Shown piece after piece: positions 35,793 through 43,024 of a DNA stretch of 64,000 bases. Within the stretch, counting starts at the first letter, position 1. Every line of letters starts with the position of its first letter. Below the pieces are notes generated by a model that had not been told where the DNA came from, did no database searches, and saw only the letters and a list, made by a program, of their open reading frames with translations. The translations under genes were made by a program, and so were the position numbers. The stretch lies in assembly GCF_008330225.1 (NCBI RefSeq), contig NZ_CP042466.1, forward strand, positions 1,994,501 through 2,058,500, written 5' to 3'. The DNA is from Geobacter sp. FeAm09 (lineage in GTDB: Bacteria; Desulfobacterota; Desulfuromonadia; Geobacterales; Pseudopelobacteraceae).

Positions 35793-36245
35793 ATGAAGAA
35801 CACCATCGACATCGAGATCGTTGTTCCCAACCAGACCCGCTACCTGAGCATGATTGGCAAGATCGGCGAAAATGTGGTGCGGGAACTGGACCGCTTCACC
35901 GGGGACCGGGAGGCCTTGGCACATCACCTCAACGTGGTGCTGACCGAGGCCATGGTAAACGCCATCAAGCACGCCAATGCCGCCGACCCCAGCAAGGAGG
36001 TACTGATCCGTATCAGTGCCTCCGACCAGGAGATCTGCATCAAGGTCTATGACAGCGGGCAGGGTTTCGACCTCACGAGCGTCCCCGATCCCGACTTTGA
36101 AGTGGATCAGCTCGGCGAAAAGGGGCGCGGCATCTTCATCATCCGCTCATTGATGGATTCAGTGGAATACAAGAGGACAAACGGCGGAAATGTGCTGGAA
36201 ATGAAAAAATCCCTCGTACCCCGTGCGGTTGGCCGCGAGAAGTAA
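35793..36245 (+). CDS. RsbW-like anti-sigma regulatory factor (HATPase_c kinase)
   Basis: A 150-residue GHKL ATPase with the N-box HLNVVLTEAMVNAIKHAN, the G1 motif VYDSGQGFDL and the G2 motif EKGRGIFIIRSLMD. It belongs to the RsbW/SpoIIAB family, which binds a target protein (often a sigma factor) and phosphorylates the STAS antagonist. No sigma factor gene is adjacent, so the target is elsewhere or is not a sigma factor. It ends the operon. About 120 bp of convergent intergenic sequence follow with no clear terminator. Confidence 0.9.
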   Translation: MKNTIDIEIVVPNQTRYLSMIGKIGENVVRELDRFTGDREALAHHLNVVLTEAMVNAIKHANAADPSKEVLIRISASDQEICIKVYDSGQGFDLTSVPDPDFEVDQLGEKGRGIFIIRSLMDSVEYKRTNGGNVLEMKKSLVPRAVGREK

Positions 36246-36363
36246 TGCCGCGATATTTTGCCCGATGCCGGGGCGCAACAACGCAGGCGCGGCAGGCCTT
36301 CATCAGGGAACCGCTACGGCGGCTGCGGCTACGAGAGTCGGAGCAAGCGCACGGGGCGCGCAG

Positions 36364-36864
36364 CTAGGCAGGGCACGTTTCGACCCCCCATTCACGCAAT
36401 TCCGCCAGCACGTTGCCAATCATCTCCTCCAGCTTTTCGGCAACATTCCGGGAAAGTTCGGCCCCCATTTCGATATTGGCCGGTTGGACACCGATCAGCA
36501 CCATTTCGCGGGGGGCGTGACCCAATAGCTCCGCCACGGCAAGAAGATCCTTGAGCCCCATCTGATGGGGCGAAACCTTGGTTTGCAGGGCAACCGGCAG
36601 CTCCCGGCCCGACAACCGCACCAGCGTTCCCGGCTTGCCCCCCGTTTCGACCGCATCCACCACCAAAAGCCGCCCGCCCCCCTCCAGTTTGTGCAGAAGA
36701 TCCAGCCCCAGGGTGCCCCCGTCCATGATCTCCACATGGGGCGGGAAGCGGTAGCGTTTCTGGAGTTCCTGCACAACCCGCACCCCCGCCCCGTCGTCGC
36801 TCATCACCAGGTTGCCGATGCCGAGCACCAGGATGGAGGGGGCTATGCCCTCAGACGTAGTCAT
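36364..36864 (-). CDS. hyaD: Hydrogenase maturation protease (HyaD/HybD family)
   Basis: A 166-residue endopeptidase that removes the C-terminal tail of the [NiFe]-hydrogenase large subunit once nickel is in place. ILVLGIGNLVMSDDGAGVRV is the family start, with an Asp where E. coli HybD has Glu16; MDGGTLGLDLL and KVSPHQMGLKDLL provide the second acid and the histidine ligand. It is the last gene of the hydrogenase operon, 70 bp after the cytochrome b gene. The large subunit in this operon has an uncleaved 15-residue tail, a suitable substrate. Confidence 0.9.
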   Translation of the reverse strand: MTTSEGIAPSILVLGIGNLVMSDDGAGVRVVQELQKRYRFPPHVEIMDGGTLGLDLLHKLEGGGRLLVVDAVETGGKPGTLVRLSGRELPVALQTKVSPHQMGLKDLLAVAELLGHAPREMVLIGVQPANIEMGAELSRNVAEKLEEMIGNVLAELREWGVETCPA

Positions 36865-36934
36865 GGTCGCCCCGCTGTAAAAAAAGAGAGGCGCAGCCCT
36901 GTGCGGCCATTGTCGTGGCAGTGAACGGCATGGA

Positions 36935-37600
36935 TCAATCCTCTTTCTTCACCGTGAACTTATAGCCGCAGAACATGCTGGAGATCTCGCTGCCGTGCTC
37001 CTTGATGTCCATCAGCCAGGCGCTGTAGATATGGTTGACGACAAAACCGGCGATCAGCCACATGCCGACATGATGGGTAAGGCGCATCCCCTGGTTGCTG
37101 AACAGGGCATACATGAAGCCTAAGGCCCGGTGCATCGGGGATCCGGGGGCATGTTCGGCGTACAGCGCAAAGCCGGTCAGGATCATGGTGGAGTAAATGC
37201 AGAACAGGGCGATATAGGCCGTGGTGGCCAGGGGGTTGTGCCCAACGGTTTCAGGCACATCCTTGTCGATCAGCAGATAGTAGCGCAGCATCCTGAGCAA
37301 TTTGTGGCGGCCCCGGGCGGTGGCGAGCGGAAAGAACTCCTTCCACCCCGAATACTTGTTGCCGATGAATGACCAGAGAACCCGGGAGATCACGCTGACG
37401 GCAAACAGGTAGGCAGCGGTGAAATGGACGAAACGAATCCAGCCCATCGTAAAATCGGATGCGGAACGGCCGAACGAGAAAGGGGTGCCGATGAAAAAGC
37501 CGGTCATCGACAGCACGGCGATGCAGATCACGTTGATCCAGTGGCACCAGCGCACCGGCAGTTCCCATATGTAGTTTTTGAATTTGCACTGTTCACTCAT
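36935..37600 (-). CDS. hyaC: Ni/Fe-hydrogenase b-type cytochrome subunit
   Basis: A 221-residue membrane protein with four to five helices. It binds heme b and passes electrons from the periplasmic hydrogenase to the quinone pool. Histidine ligands fit WELPVRWCHWINV, FVHFTAAYLF, and GMRLTHHVGMWLIAGFVVNHIY. The ATG at 37600 has AAGGGGG upstream; the longer frame to 37684 would run into the large-subunit gene and encode a hydrophilic extension. It lies 14 bp after the large subunit gene in the usual Hya order. Confidence 0.92.
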   Translation of the reverse strand: MSEQCKFKNYIWELPVRWCHWINVICIAVLSMTGFFIGTPFSFGRSASDFTMGWIRFVHFTAAYLFAVSVISRVLWSFIGNKYSGWKEFFPLATARGRHKLLRMLRYYLLIDKDVPETVGHNPLATTAYIALFCIYSTMILTGFALYAEHAPGSPMHRALGFMYALFSNQGMRLTHHVGMWLIAGFVVNHIYSAWLMDIKEHGSEISSMFCGYKFTVKKED

Positions 37601-37614
37601 AGCCGGCCCCCTTT

Positions 37615-39312
37615 CTAGGAAACCTTCACCCTGATCACTTCGTTTCCGGCCGCATCCGTCACATGAACGGCGCAGGCCAGGCACGGGTCAAAGGAATGGA
37701 CGGTGCGCAGGATCTCCAGCGGCTTGGCGGGATCGGCCACCGGGGTTCCGACCAGGGATGCCTCGTAGGGGCCGCGCTGCCCCTTGGCATCCCGGGGGGA
37801 GGCGTTCCAGGTGGAGGGAACAACCGCCTGATAGTTGAGGATCTTCTGGTCCTTGATCCTGATCCAGTGCCCCAGGGCGCCGCGCGGCGCCTCGTGCCAA
37901 CCATAGCCGCTGGCCTCGGCGGGCCATTCGCCGGGGTCCCACTTCTCGTTGGCGTGGATGCGGTAGTCCCCCTTGGCGATATTGGCGATCAGTTCGTCCA
38001 GCCATGCGGGGGTCTGGCGGGCGATGAGCAGACAATCGATGCCGCGGGCGCCGGTCCTCCCCAGGGTGGAAAAGAGCGCCTCGGGGCCAACCCCCAACTT
38101 GTTCAGCACCATATCCACCGCCCCCTTGGCCTCCTTGTGGCCGGAGGCGTACGCCACCAGCACCCTGGCCAGGGGGCCTACTTCCATGGCCTTTTCATCG
38201 TAGCGGGGGGCCTTGACCCAGGAGTATTTTTTGTCCGTATCCAGATGTTCGTAGGGCGGTTTGGGGCCGCTGTAGCGCGCCTCGGATTCGCCCTCCCAGG
38301 GATGGAGCCCCTTTTCCGGGCCGTTTTTATATTCGAACCAGGAGTGATCCACATACTCGGCCACCTTTTTCTGGTCCACCGGCAGCACCTTGGAGATATC
38401 CTTGCCCAGGATGGCCCCCTGGGGCAACCACTGGTTGCCGGCAGCATCGGGGAATTCGCCGTAGCAGAGGAAGTTGCCCACCCCGCCGCCGATGGCGGCC
38501 CAATCCTTGTAAAAAGAGGCAACCGCCAGGAGATCCGGGATATAGACCTTTTCCACGAAATCCTGTGCCTTCTTCAGCAGGCGCTTGATCTCCATCAGCT
38601 TGTCGGCGTTGAGGGCGTTCTGGGAGTCGGGATCGATGGGGATCGCCATGCCGCCCACCAGAAAGGTCTGGGGATGGGGATTCTTGCTCCCCAGGATGGC
38701 GTGGATCCTGATAACGTCCTTCTGCCATTCCAGGGCTTCCAGATAGTGGGCCGTCGCCATCAGGTTCGCCTCGGGGGGGAGTTTGTAGGCCGGATGCCCC
38801 CAATAGGCGTTGGCAAAGGGGCCGAGGCGCCCCGATGCCACGAAGGATTTGAGCCTGTCCTGCACCGACTTGAAGTAGGTCGGGGAGTTGTTGGGCCAGT
38901 CGGAAAGGGAGGCGGCCAGGGCAGAAGTCCCGGCCGGGTCGGCCTTGAGGGCCGAGGTCACGTCCACCCAGTCCAGGGCGTGCAGGTGATAGAAATGGAT
39001 GACGTGATCCTGCACGTTCTGGATGCCGATGATGATGTTCCTGATCAACTGGGCATTGGGTGGGATCTTGATCTTGAGGGCATCCTCCACGGCCCGGATG
39101 GAGGCGATGGAATGCACGGTGGTGCAGACGCCGCAGAAACGCTGGGTCCAGAACCAGGCATCCCGGGGGTCGCGTCCCTTGAGGATCTTCTCGATGCCGC
39201 GGAACATGGTGCTGGAGCTCCAGGCATCGGTGATCCTGCCGTTGTCGATCTCGGCCTCGATGCGCAGGTGTCCTTCAATGCGGGTAATCGGGTCAACCAC
39301 TATCTTGGCCAT
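37615..39312 (-). CDS. hyaB: Uptake [NiFe]-hydrogenase large subunit
   Basis: A 565-residue catalytic subunit. The N-terminal nickel motif is RFCGVCTTVH (Cys60 and Cys63), and the C-terminal motif is DPCLACAVH (Cys544, Cys547, His550). Cleavage after His550 would remove a 15-residue tail. These are the ligands of the Ni-Fe site that oxidises H2 in the periplasm. The start has GGGAGG upstream. The subunit follows the Tat-targeted small subunit with only 3 bp between them, and is exported with it as a complex. Confidence 0.96.
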   Translation of the reverse strand: MAKIVVDPITRIEGHLRIEAEIDNGRITDAWSSSTMFRGIEKILKGRDPRDAWFWTQRFCGVCTTVHSIASIRAVEDALKIKIPPNAQLIRNIIIGIQNVQDHVIHFYHLHALDWVDVTSALKADPAGTSALAASLSDWPNNSPTYFKSVQDRLKSFVASGRLGPFANAYWGHPAYKLPPEANLMATAHYLEALEWQKDVIRIHAILGSKNPHPQTFLVGGMAIPIDPDSQNALNADKLMEIKRLLKKAQDFVEKVYIPDLLAVASFYKDWAAIGGGVGNFLCYGEFPDAAGNQWLPQGAILGKDISKVLPVDQKKVAEYVDHSWFEYKNGPEKGLHPWEGESEARYSGPKPPYEHLDTDKKYSWVKAPRYDEKAMEVGPLARVLVAYASGHKEAKGAVDMVLNKLGVGPEALFSTLGRTGARGIDCLLIARQTPAWLDELIANIAKGDYRIHANEKWDPGEWPAEASGYGWHEAPRGALGHWIRIKDQKILNYQAVVPSTWNASPRDAKGQRGPYEASLVGTPVADPAKPLEILRTVHSFDPCLACAVHVTDAAGNEVIRVKVS

Positions 39313-39315
39313 TGC

Positions 39316-40455
39316 CTATCCCTCCCTGGTCTCGTCGCTGGGTTCTTTATCTCTCCGAATGGCGTTCAGCGCACCGTGGACGGCAAAGGCCGCGGCGGCG
39401 CCGGCCGCCAGGCCGATGCCGATCTTGTCGACGGTGTGTTCAATGCCGAAGCCGGGCACATGGGGCAGGCGTTTGTACAGGGGGCCCATGGTATCCCAGA
39501 AGGCCGGTTCCGAGCAGCCGGCACAGCCGTGGCCGCTGCCCACCGGCCATCCGGTCTTTTCGTTGTAACGCTGGGTGGGACAATTGTGGAAGGTGGCCGG
39601 CCCCTTGCATCCCATCCGGTAAAGACAGAACCCCTTGCGGTGGCCGTCGTCGCCCCAATGCTCCACGTACTGGCCGGCATCGAAATGGGGACGGCGCTCG
39701 CAGTTGTCGTGGATGCGCTTGCCATAGGCAAACAGTGGCCGACCATGGCCGTCCAGGGCCGGGATCTTGCCGAACACCAGATAATGGACCACGGTGGCGG
39801 TCAGGTTGTCGGCATTGACCGGGCAGCCGGGCAGATTGATGACCGTTGCGCCGGGAACCGCTTCCTTGACGCCGACGGCGCCGGTTGGGTTGGGCACGGC
39901 CGCCGGGATGCCGCCAAAGGATGCGCAGGTGCCCACCGCAATGGTTGCCAGGGCGCCGCCACAGACCTGACGCGCCCGGTCCAGATGCGATTTGCCCCCC
40001 ACACAGCCGTAGACGCCGCCGTCCTTCATGGGGATCGATCCTTCGACGACGCAGAGGTATTTGCCCCGGTAGTCGGCAATGGTTTTTTCCAGCGCCGCTT
40101 CGGCCTGATGCCCGGCGGCGGCCATGATGGTTTCATGGTAGTCGACCGAGAGGATGTCGAGGACGATCTCCCCCACGGTCGGGTTGGCGGAGCGCAGCAG
40201 CGCCTCCGTGTCCCCGGCGCAGTCCTGAAACTCCAGCCAGACCAGGGGTGGCCGCTTGACCTCGTCCAGGGCCTGGGCGACCTTGGGGGCAAAGGTGGCC
40301 GGCAAGGCCATGGCAGCGGTCATGGCGGAGCAGAATTTCAGGAAATCCCGCCGGGAAACCCCCCGTTCCCTGAGGATTTCGCCTACGGAGTATTCCCGAC
40401 CAATGTAATCGCGTTCTATCATACCGTTTTCAGCGTCACCATTTTGATTATTCAT
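39316..40455 (-). CDS. hyaA: Uptake [NiFe]-hydrogenase small subunit with Tat signal
   Basis: A 379-residue iron-sulfur subunit. The Tat signal is SRRDFLKFCSAMTAAMALPATFAPKVAQA after an unusually long, acidic N-terminal region of about 33 residues. Cluster-binding motifs include LEFQDCAGDTEALL, VVEGSIPMKDGGVYGCVGG, VGTCASFGGIPAA, NLPGCPVN, and the C-terminal group CLYRMGCKGPATFHNCP and GHGCAGCSEPAFWD. A C-terminal helix (IGIGLAAGAAAAFAVHGALNAI) anchors the protein in the membrane. The ATG at 40455 has GGGGG upstream. This is the first gene of the operon. Confidence 0.95.
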   Translation of the reverse strand: MNNQNGDAENGMIERDYIGREYSVGEILRERGVSRRDFLKFCSAMTAAMALPATFAPKVAQALDEVKRPPLVWLEFQDCAGDTEALLRSANPTVGEIVLDILSVDYHETIMAAAGHQAEAALEKTIADYRGKYLCVVEGSIPMKDGGVYGCVGGKSHLDRARQVCGGALATIAVGTCASFGGIPAAVPNPTGAVGVKEAVPGATVINLPGCPVNADNLTATVVHYLVFGKIPALDGHGRPLFAYGKRIHDNCERRPHFDAGQYVEHWGDDGHRKGFCLYRMGCKGPATFHNCPTQRYNEKTGWPVGSGHGCAGCSEPAFWDTMGPLYKRLPHVPGFGIEHTVDKIGIGLAAGAAAAFAVHGALNAIRRDKEPSDETREG

Positions 40456-40529
40456 TCGCAACCCCCTTTTGGTTGGAGTGACCTAACATCAATCATTATG
40501 GGTATATGAAAAAACGATTATTGCCATTT

Positions 40530-40557
40530 AGTATAATATAAAATTGTTTTATTGCAA
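40530..40557 (-). promoter_or_regulatory. Probable hydrogenase operon promoter
   Basis: Read on the minus strand, TTGCAA (40557-40552) and TATACT (40535-40530) are 16 bp apart in a very A/T-rich stretch, 75 nt upstream of the hyaA start codon. No sigma54 or Fnr-type site was recognised nearby. Confidence 0.5.
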
Positions 40558-40597
40558 CAATTTTATAAAGATCAACCCGGAATGCCCCTCTCAGAGA

Positions 40598-40621
40598 TAA
40601 CGGCTGCCGAGGCAGCCGTTA
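40598..40621. terminator. Hairpin between ppk and the hydrogenase operon
   Basis: A perfect 11-bp stem TAACGGCTGCC/GGCAGCCGTTA with a two-base loop, 22 nt after the ppk stop. There is no T tract on the minus strand, so function as a terminator is uncertain. Confidence 0.5.
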
Positions 40622-40642
40622 TCCGGGGGTATCTGGAAAAAA

Positions 40643-42907
40643 TCAGGATTTTGCTTTGGTCTTTTTCTTTTGTTTGAGCGACTCCCTGAGACGCCGGGAA
40701 GCTTGTTCGATCATCAGGTGGTGGCTGCCATGGGGTGAGGATTCCCCGGTGGGCATGCGCTGGACATAGGTGCCGTCCGGGTGCATGTCCCAGACCGAGC
40801 ATTGGTCGGCGAGATGTATGTCGAAGATGGTCCGTAACTCCCTGGTCAATTCCGGGGAGTCGATCGGGCAGAGGACTTCCACGCGAGCCTCCAGGTTGCG
40901 TTTCATGGCATCTGCCGAGGCGAGGTAGTACTCGTCGGCCCCGCCGTTTCTGAAATAGTAGAGGCGCGAATGCTCCAGGAAGCGTCCGACGACGCTCATG
41001 ACCCGGATATTCTCGGAAAGCCCGGGGATACCGGGACGCAACCGGCAGGTATCGCGCACCACCAGGTCGATCTTCACCCCGGCCTGGGACGCCCGGTAGA
41101 GCGCCTTGACGATGTCGCCGTCTTCCAGGGCGTTCATCTTGAACTGGATCAGTCCGCCCCCCTTTTGGCGGTGCGACTCGATCTCCCGCTCGATCCCCGC
41201 CAGGAGCGCCTTCTTGAGCATGCGGGGCGCCGGCACGATCCTCTGGTAGTTGCGTTTCGCCATGAAGCCGGTGGTCAGGTAGTTGAACAGTTCCGTCACA
41301 TCCTGGCCAATGGTCTGGTCGCAGGTCAACAGCCCCAGATCGCTGTAGACGCGTGCCGTTTCGGCGTGGTAGTTGCCGGTGCCGATATGGACGTACCGCC
41401 GCAGTCCGTTGTAGTCCTGGCGTACCACCAGAATGACCTTGCAGTGGGTCTTGAGGCCGACGACCCCGTAGGTCACATGGATGCCTGCCTCCTCCATCCG
41501 TTCCGCCAGGCGGATATTGGCCGCCTCGTCGAAACGTGCCTTGAGCTCCACCACCACCGCCACCTGCTTGCCGTTCTGGGCGGCCAGCACCAGGGAATCG
41601 ATGATGCGCCCCTGGATCGAGGTGCGGTAGAGGGTCATCTTGATGCCGCGTACCTTGGGGTCGATGGCCGCTTCGCGCAGAAAGCGCTCCACCGACGTGG
41701 AGAAGGACTCGTAGGGGTGTTGCAGCAGGATGGAGCCGCAGTCGCGGATGATATGGAAAATATTGCGCGTCGCCTGCAACTGGGGGTGTTCGATAGGGTA
41801 ATGGGGCGGATCGTGCAGCCGGGCATAATCGAGACCGGCCAATTCGAACAGGTCACGCATGGCCAGTAGCCCCGGCACCTCGAAAACGTCGTTTTCCTCG
41901 TCCAGTTCCAGCTCGGCCGCCAGCCGGCCCCGATGGACCGGGTCCATGCCGGTGCCGATCTCCAGACGCACGATCGGGGCGAACTTCCGCTCCTTCAACT
42001 CGGACTCGATCATGGCCATCAGATCGTCGGCCTCTTCCTCGTCCCGCTCGGTATTGGCATTGCGGGTCACGCGAAAGATCTCGCAACTCACGATATTCAT
42101 GCCGGGAAAGAGCATGTCCAGGTTATTCATCATCACGTCTTCCAGGCAGACGAAATGGTCCCCCTTCCCCACCCGGATAAAACGGGGCGTCCCCAGGCCG
42201 ACCGGCACCTTGACCCGCGCCAGGGACACCTCCCGCGCCCTGGGGTAGCGCAGGGTCACCAGCAGGTTGAGCGACAGGTTGGAAATGAACGGGAACGGAT
42301 GGGCCGGGTCGATGGACTGGGGGGTCAACAGGGGAAAGATGTTGGTGTAGTAGTGTTCCCGGAGCGCTTTTTTCTCCTTGGCGGTAAGCTCGCCGTAGGA
42401 CTCTATGGCGATGCCCTTCTCCTCCAGCAGGGAGCGGATTTGCCGGAAAAGCTGGTCCTTGCGCGCCTCAAGACTGCGAACGACGAGGTGGCATTCCTGC
42501 ACCTGCTGGCGCGGCGTGCGGCCATCCAGGGTCAACTCCCGCATGCCGGCGCCGATCTGCTGCTTGAGGCCGCCGATCCGCTTCATGAAGAACTCGTCCA
42601 GATTGGAGCTGACAATGGCGATGAATTTCAGGCGTTCCAGCAGGGGGGGCCGGCTGTCCTCGGCCTCGTGCAGCACCCGCTGGTTGAACTCCAGCCAGGT
42701 CAGCTCCCGGTTGAGATACCATTCGCTGTCGCCCAGGTCGAACTCGGGCGCTGCCGGAGCCCCGTCCTCTCTGGCCTCGGACGGTTTCTGCTGCTTCGAT
42801 GCCTTGGCCTTGGGGGCCTTTTCCGCTGTTGGGCCTGCCTTGTCCACCTTGCCTCGCTTGGTCTTAGTCCGGGATTGTTTTTTGATATGAGGGGTTGCTG
42901 TCACCAT
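40643..42907 (-). CDS. ppk: Polyphosphate kinase 1
   Basis: A 754-residue enzyme that makes inorganic polyphosphate from ATP. After a lysine/alanine-rich tail of about 55 residues the conserved region begins: DSEWYLNRELTWLEFNQRVLHEA, IAIVSSNLDEFFMKRIGGLKQQ, and YESFSTSVERFLREAAIDPKV. The two phospholipase D-like histidine regions are VVGLKTHCKVILVVR and YVHIGTGNYHAETARVYSDLG. It is longer than E. coli Ppk (about 690) mainly because of the basic N-terminal tail and a short lysine-rich C terminus. It is transcribed alone toward the hydrogenase operon, and a Pho-box-like repeat lies upstream. Confidence 0.94.
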   Translation of the reverse strand: MVTATPHIKKQSRTKTKRGKVDKAGPTAEKAPKAKASKQQKPSEAREDGAPAAPEFDLGDSEWYLNRELTWLEFNQRVLHEAEDSRPPLLERLKFIAIVSSNLDEFFMKRIGGLKQQIGAGMRELTLDGRTPRQQVQECHLVVRSLEARKDQLFRQIRSLLEEKGIAIESYGELTAKEKKALREHYYTNIFPLLTPQSIDPAHPFPFISNLSLNLLVTLRYPRAREVSLARVKVPVGLGTPRFIRVGKGDHFVCLEDVMMNNLDMLFPGMNIVSCEIFRVTRNANTERDEEEADDLMAMIESELKERKFAPIVRLEIGTGMDPVHRGRLAAELELDEENDVFEVPGLLAMRDLFELAGLDYARLHDPPHYPIEHPQLQATRNIFHIIRDCGSILLQHPYESFSTSVERFLREAAIDPKVRGIKMTLYRTSIQGRIIDSLVLAAQNGKQVAVVVELKARFDEAANIRLAERMEEAGIHVTYGVVGLKTHCKVILVVRQDYNGLRRYVHIGTGNYHAETARVYSDLGLLTCDQTIGQDVTELFNYLTTGFMAKRNYQRIVPAPRMLKKALLAGIEREIESHRQKGGGLIQFKMNALEDGDIVKALYRASQAGVKIDLVVRDTCRLRPGIPGLSENIRVMSVVGRFLEHSRLYYFRNGGADEYYLASADAMKRNLEARVEVLCPIDSPELTRELRTIFDIHLADQCSVWDMHPDGTYVQRMPTGESSPHGSHHLMIEQASRRLRESLKQKKKTKAKS

Positions 42908-42942
42908 GGTCTCCAGGGTGCGATTTTGTTCTACCTTATAAA

Positions 42943-42960
42943 TGTTACATTTTTTTTACA
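42943..42960 (-). promoter_or_regulatory. Possible Pho box upstream of ppk
   Basis: On the minus strand two TGTAA-starting units lie exactly 11 bp apart (TGTAAAAAAAATGTAACA), the period of a Pho box (7-bp repeat plus 4-bp A/T spacer). They stand 36 nt upstream of the ppk ATG. Each unit matches the TGTMA core but not the entire consensus. Confidence 0.35.
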
Positions 42961-43024
42961 CCGTAGCAACAAGCGTGAAACAGATTTGCGTCGTCAGCGC
43001 TGTTTGTGGTACACCTGAACACCT

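Noticed and set aside
36246-36363. Possible terminator or gene between the RsbW-like gene and hyaD
   Set aside because: No clear stem with a T tract and no plausible reading frame were seen.
37663-40509. Open frame of 948 codons on the plus strand opposite the hydrogenase genes
   Set aside because: Its composition is that of an antisense shadow. The minus-strand hydrogenase subunits are complete and carry all metal-binding motifs.
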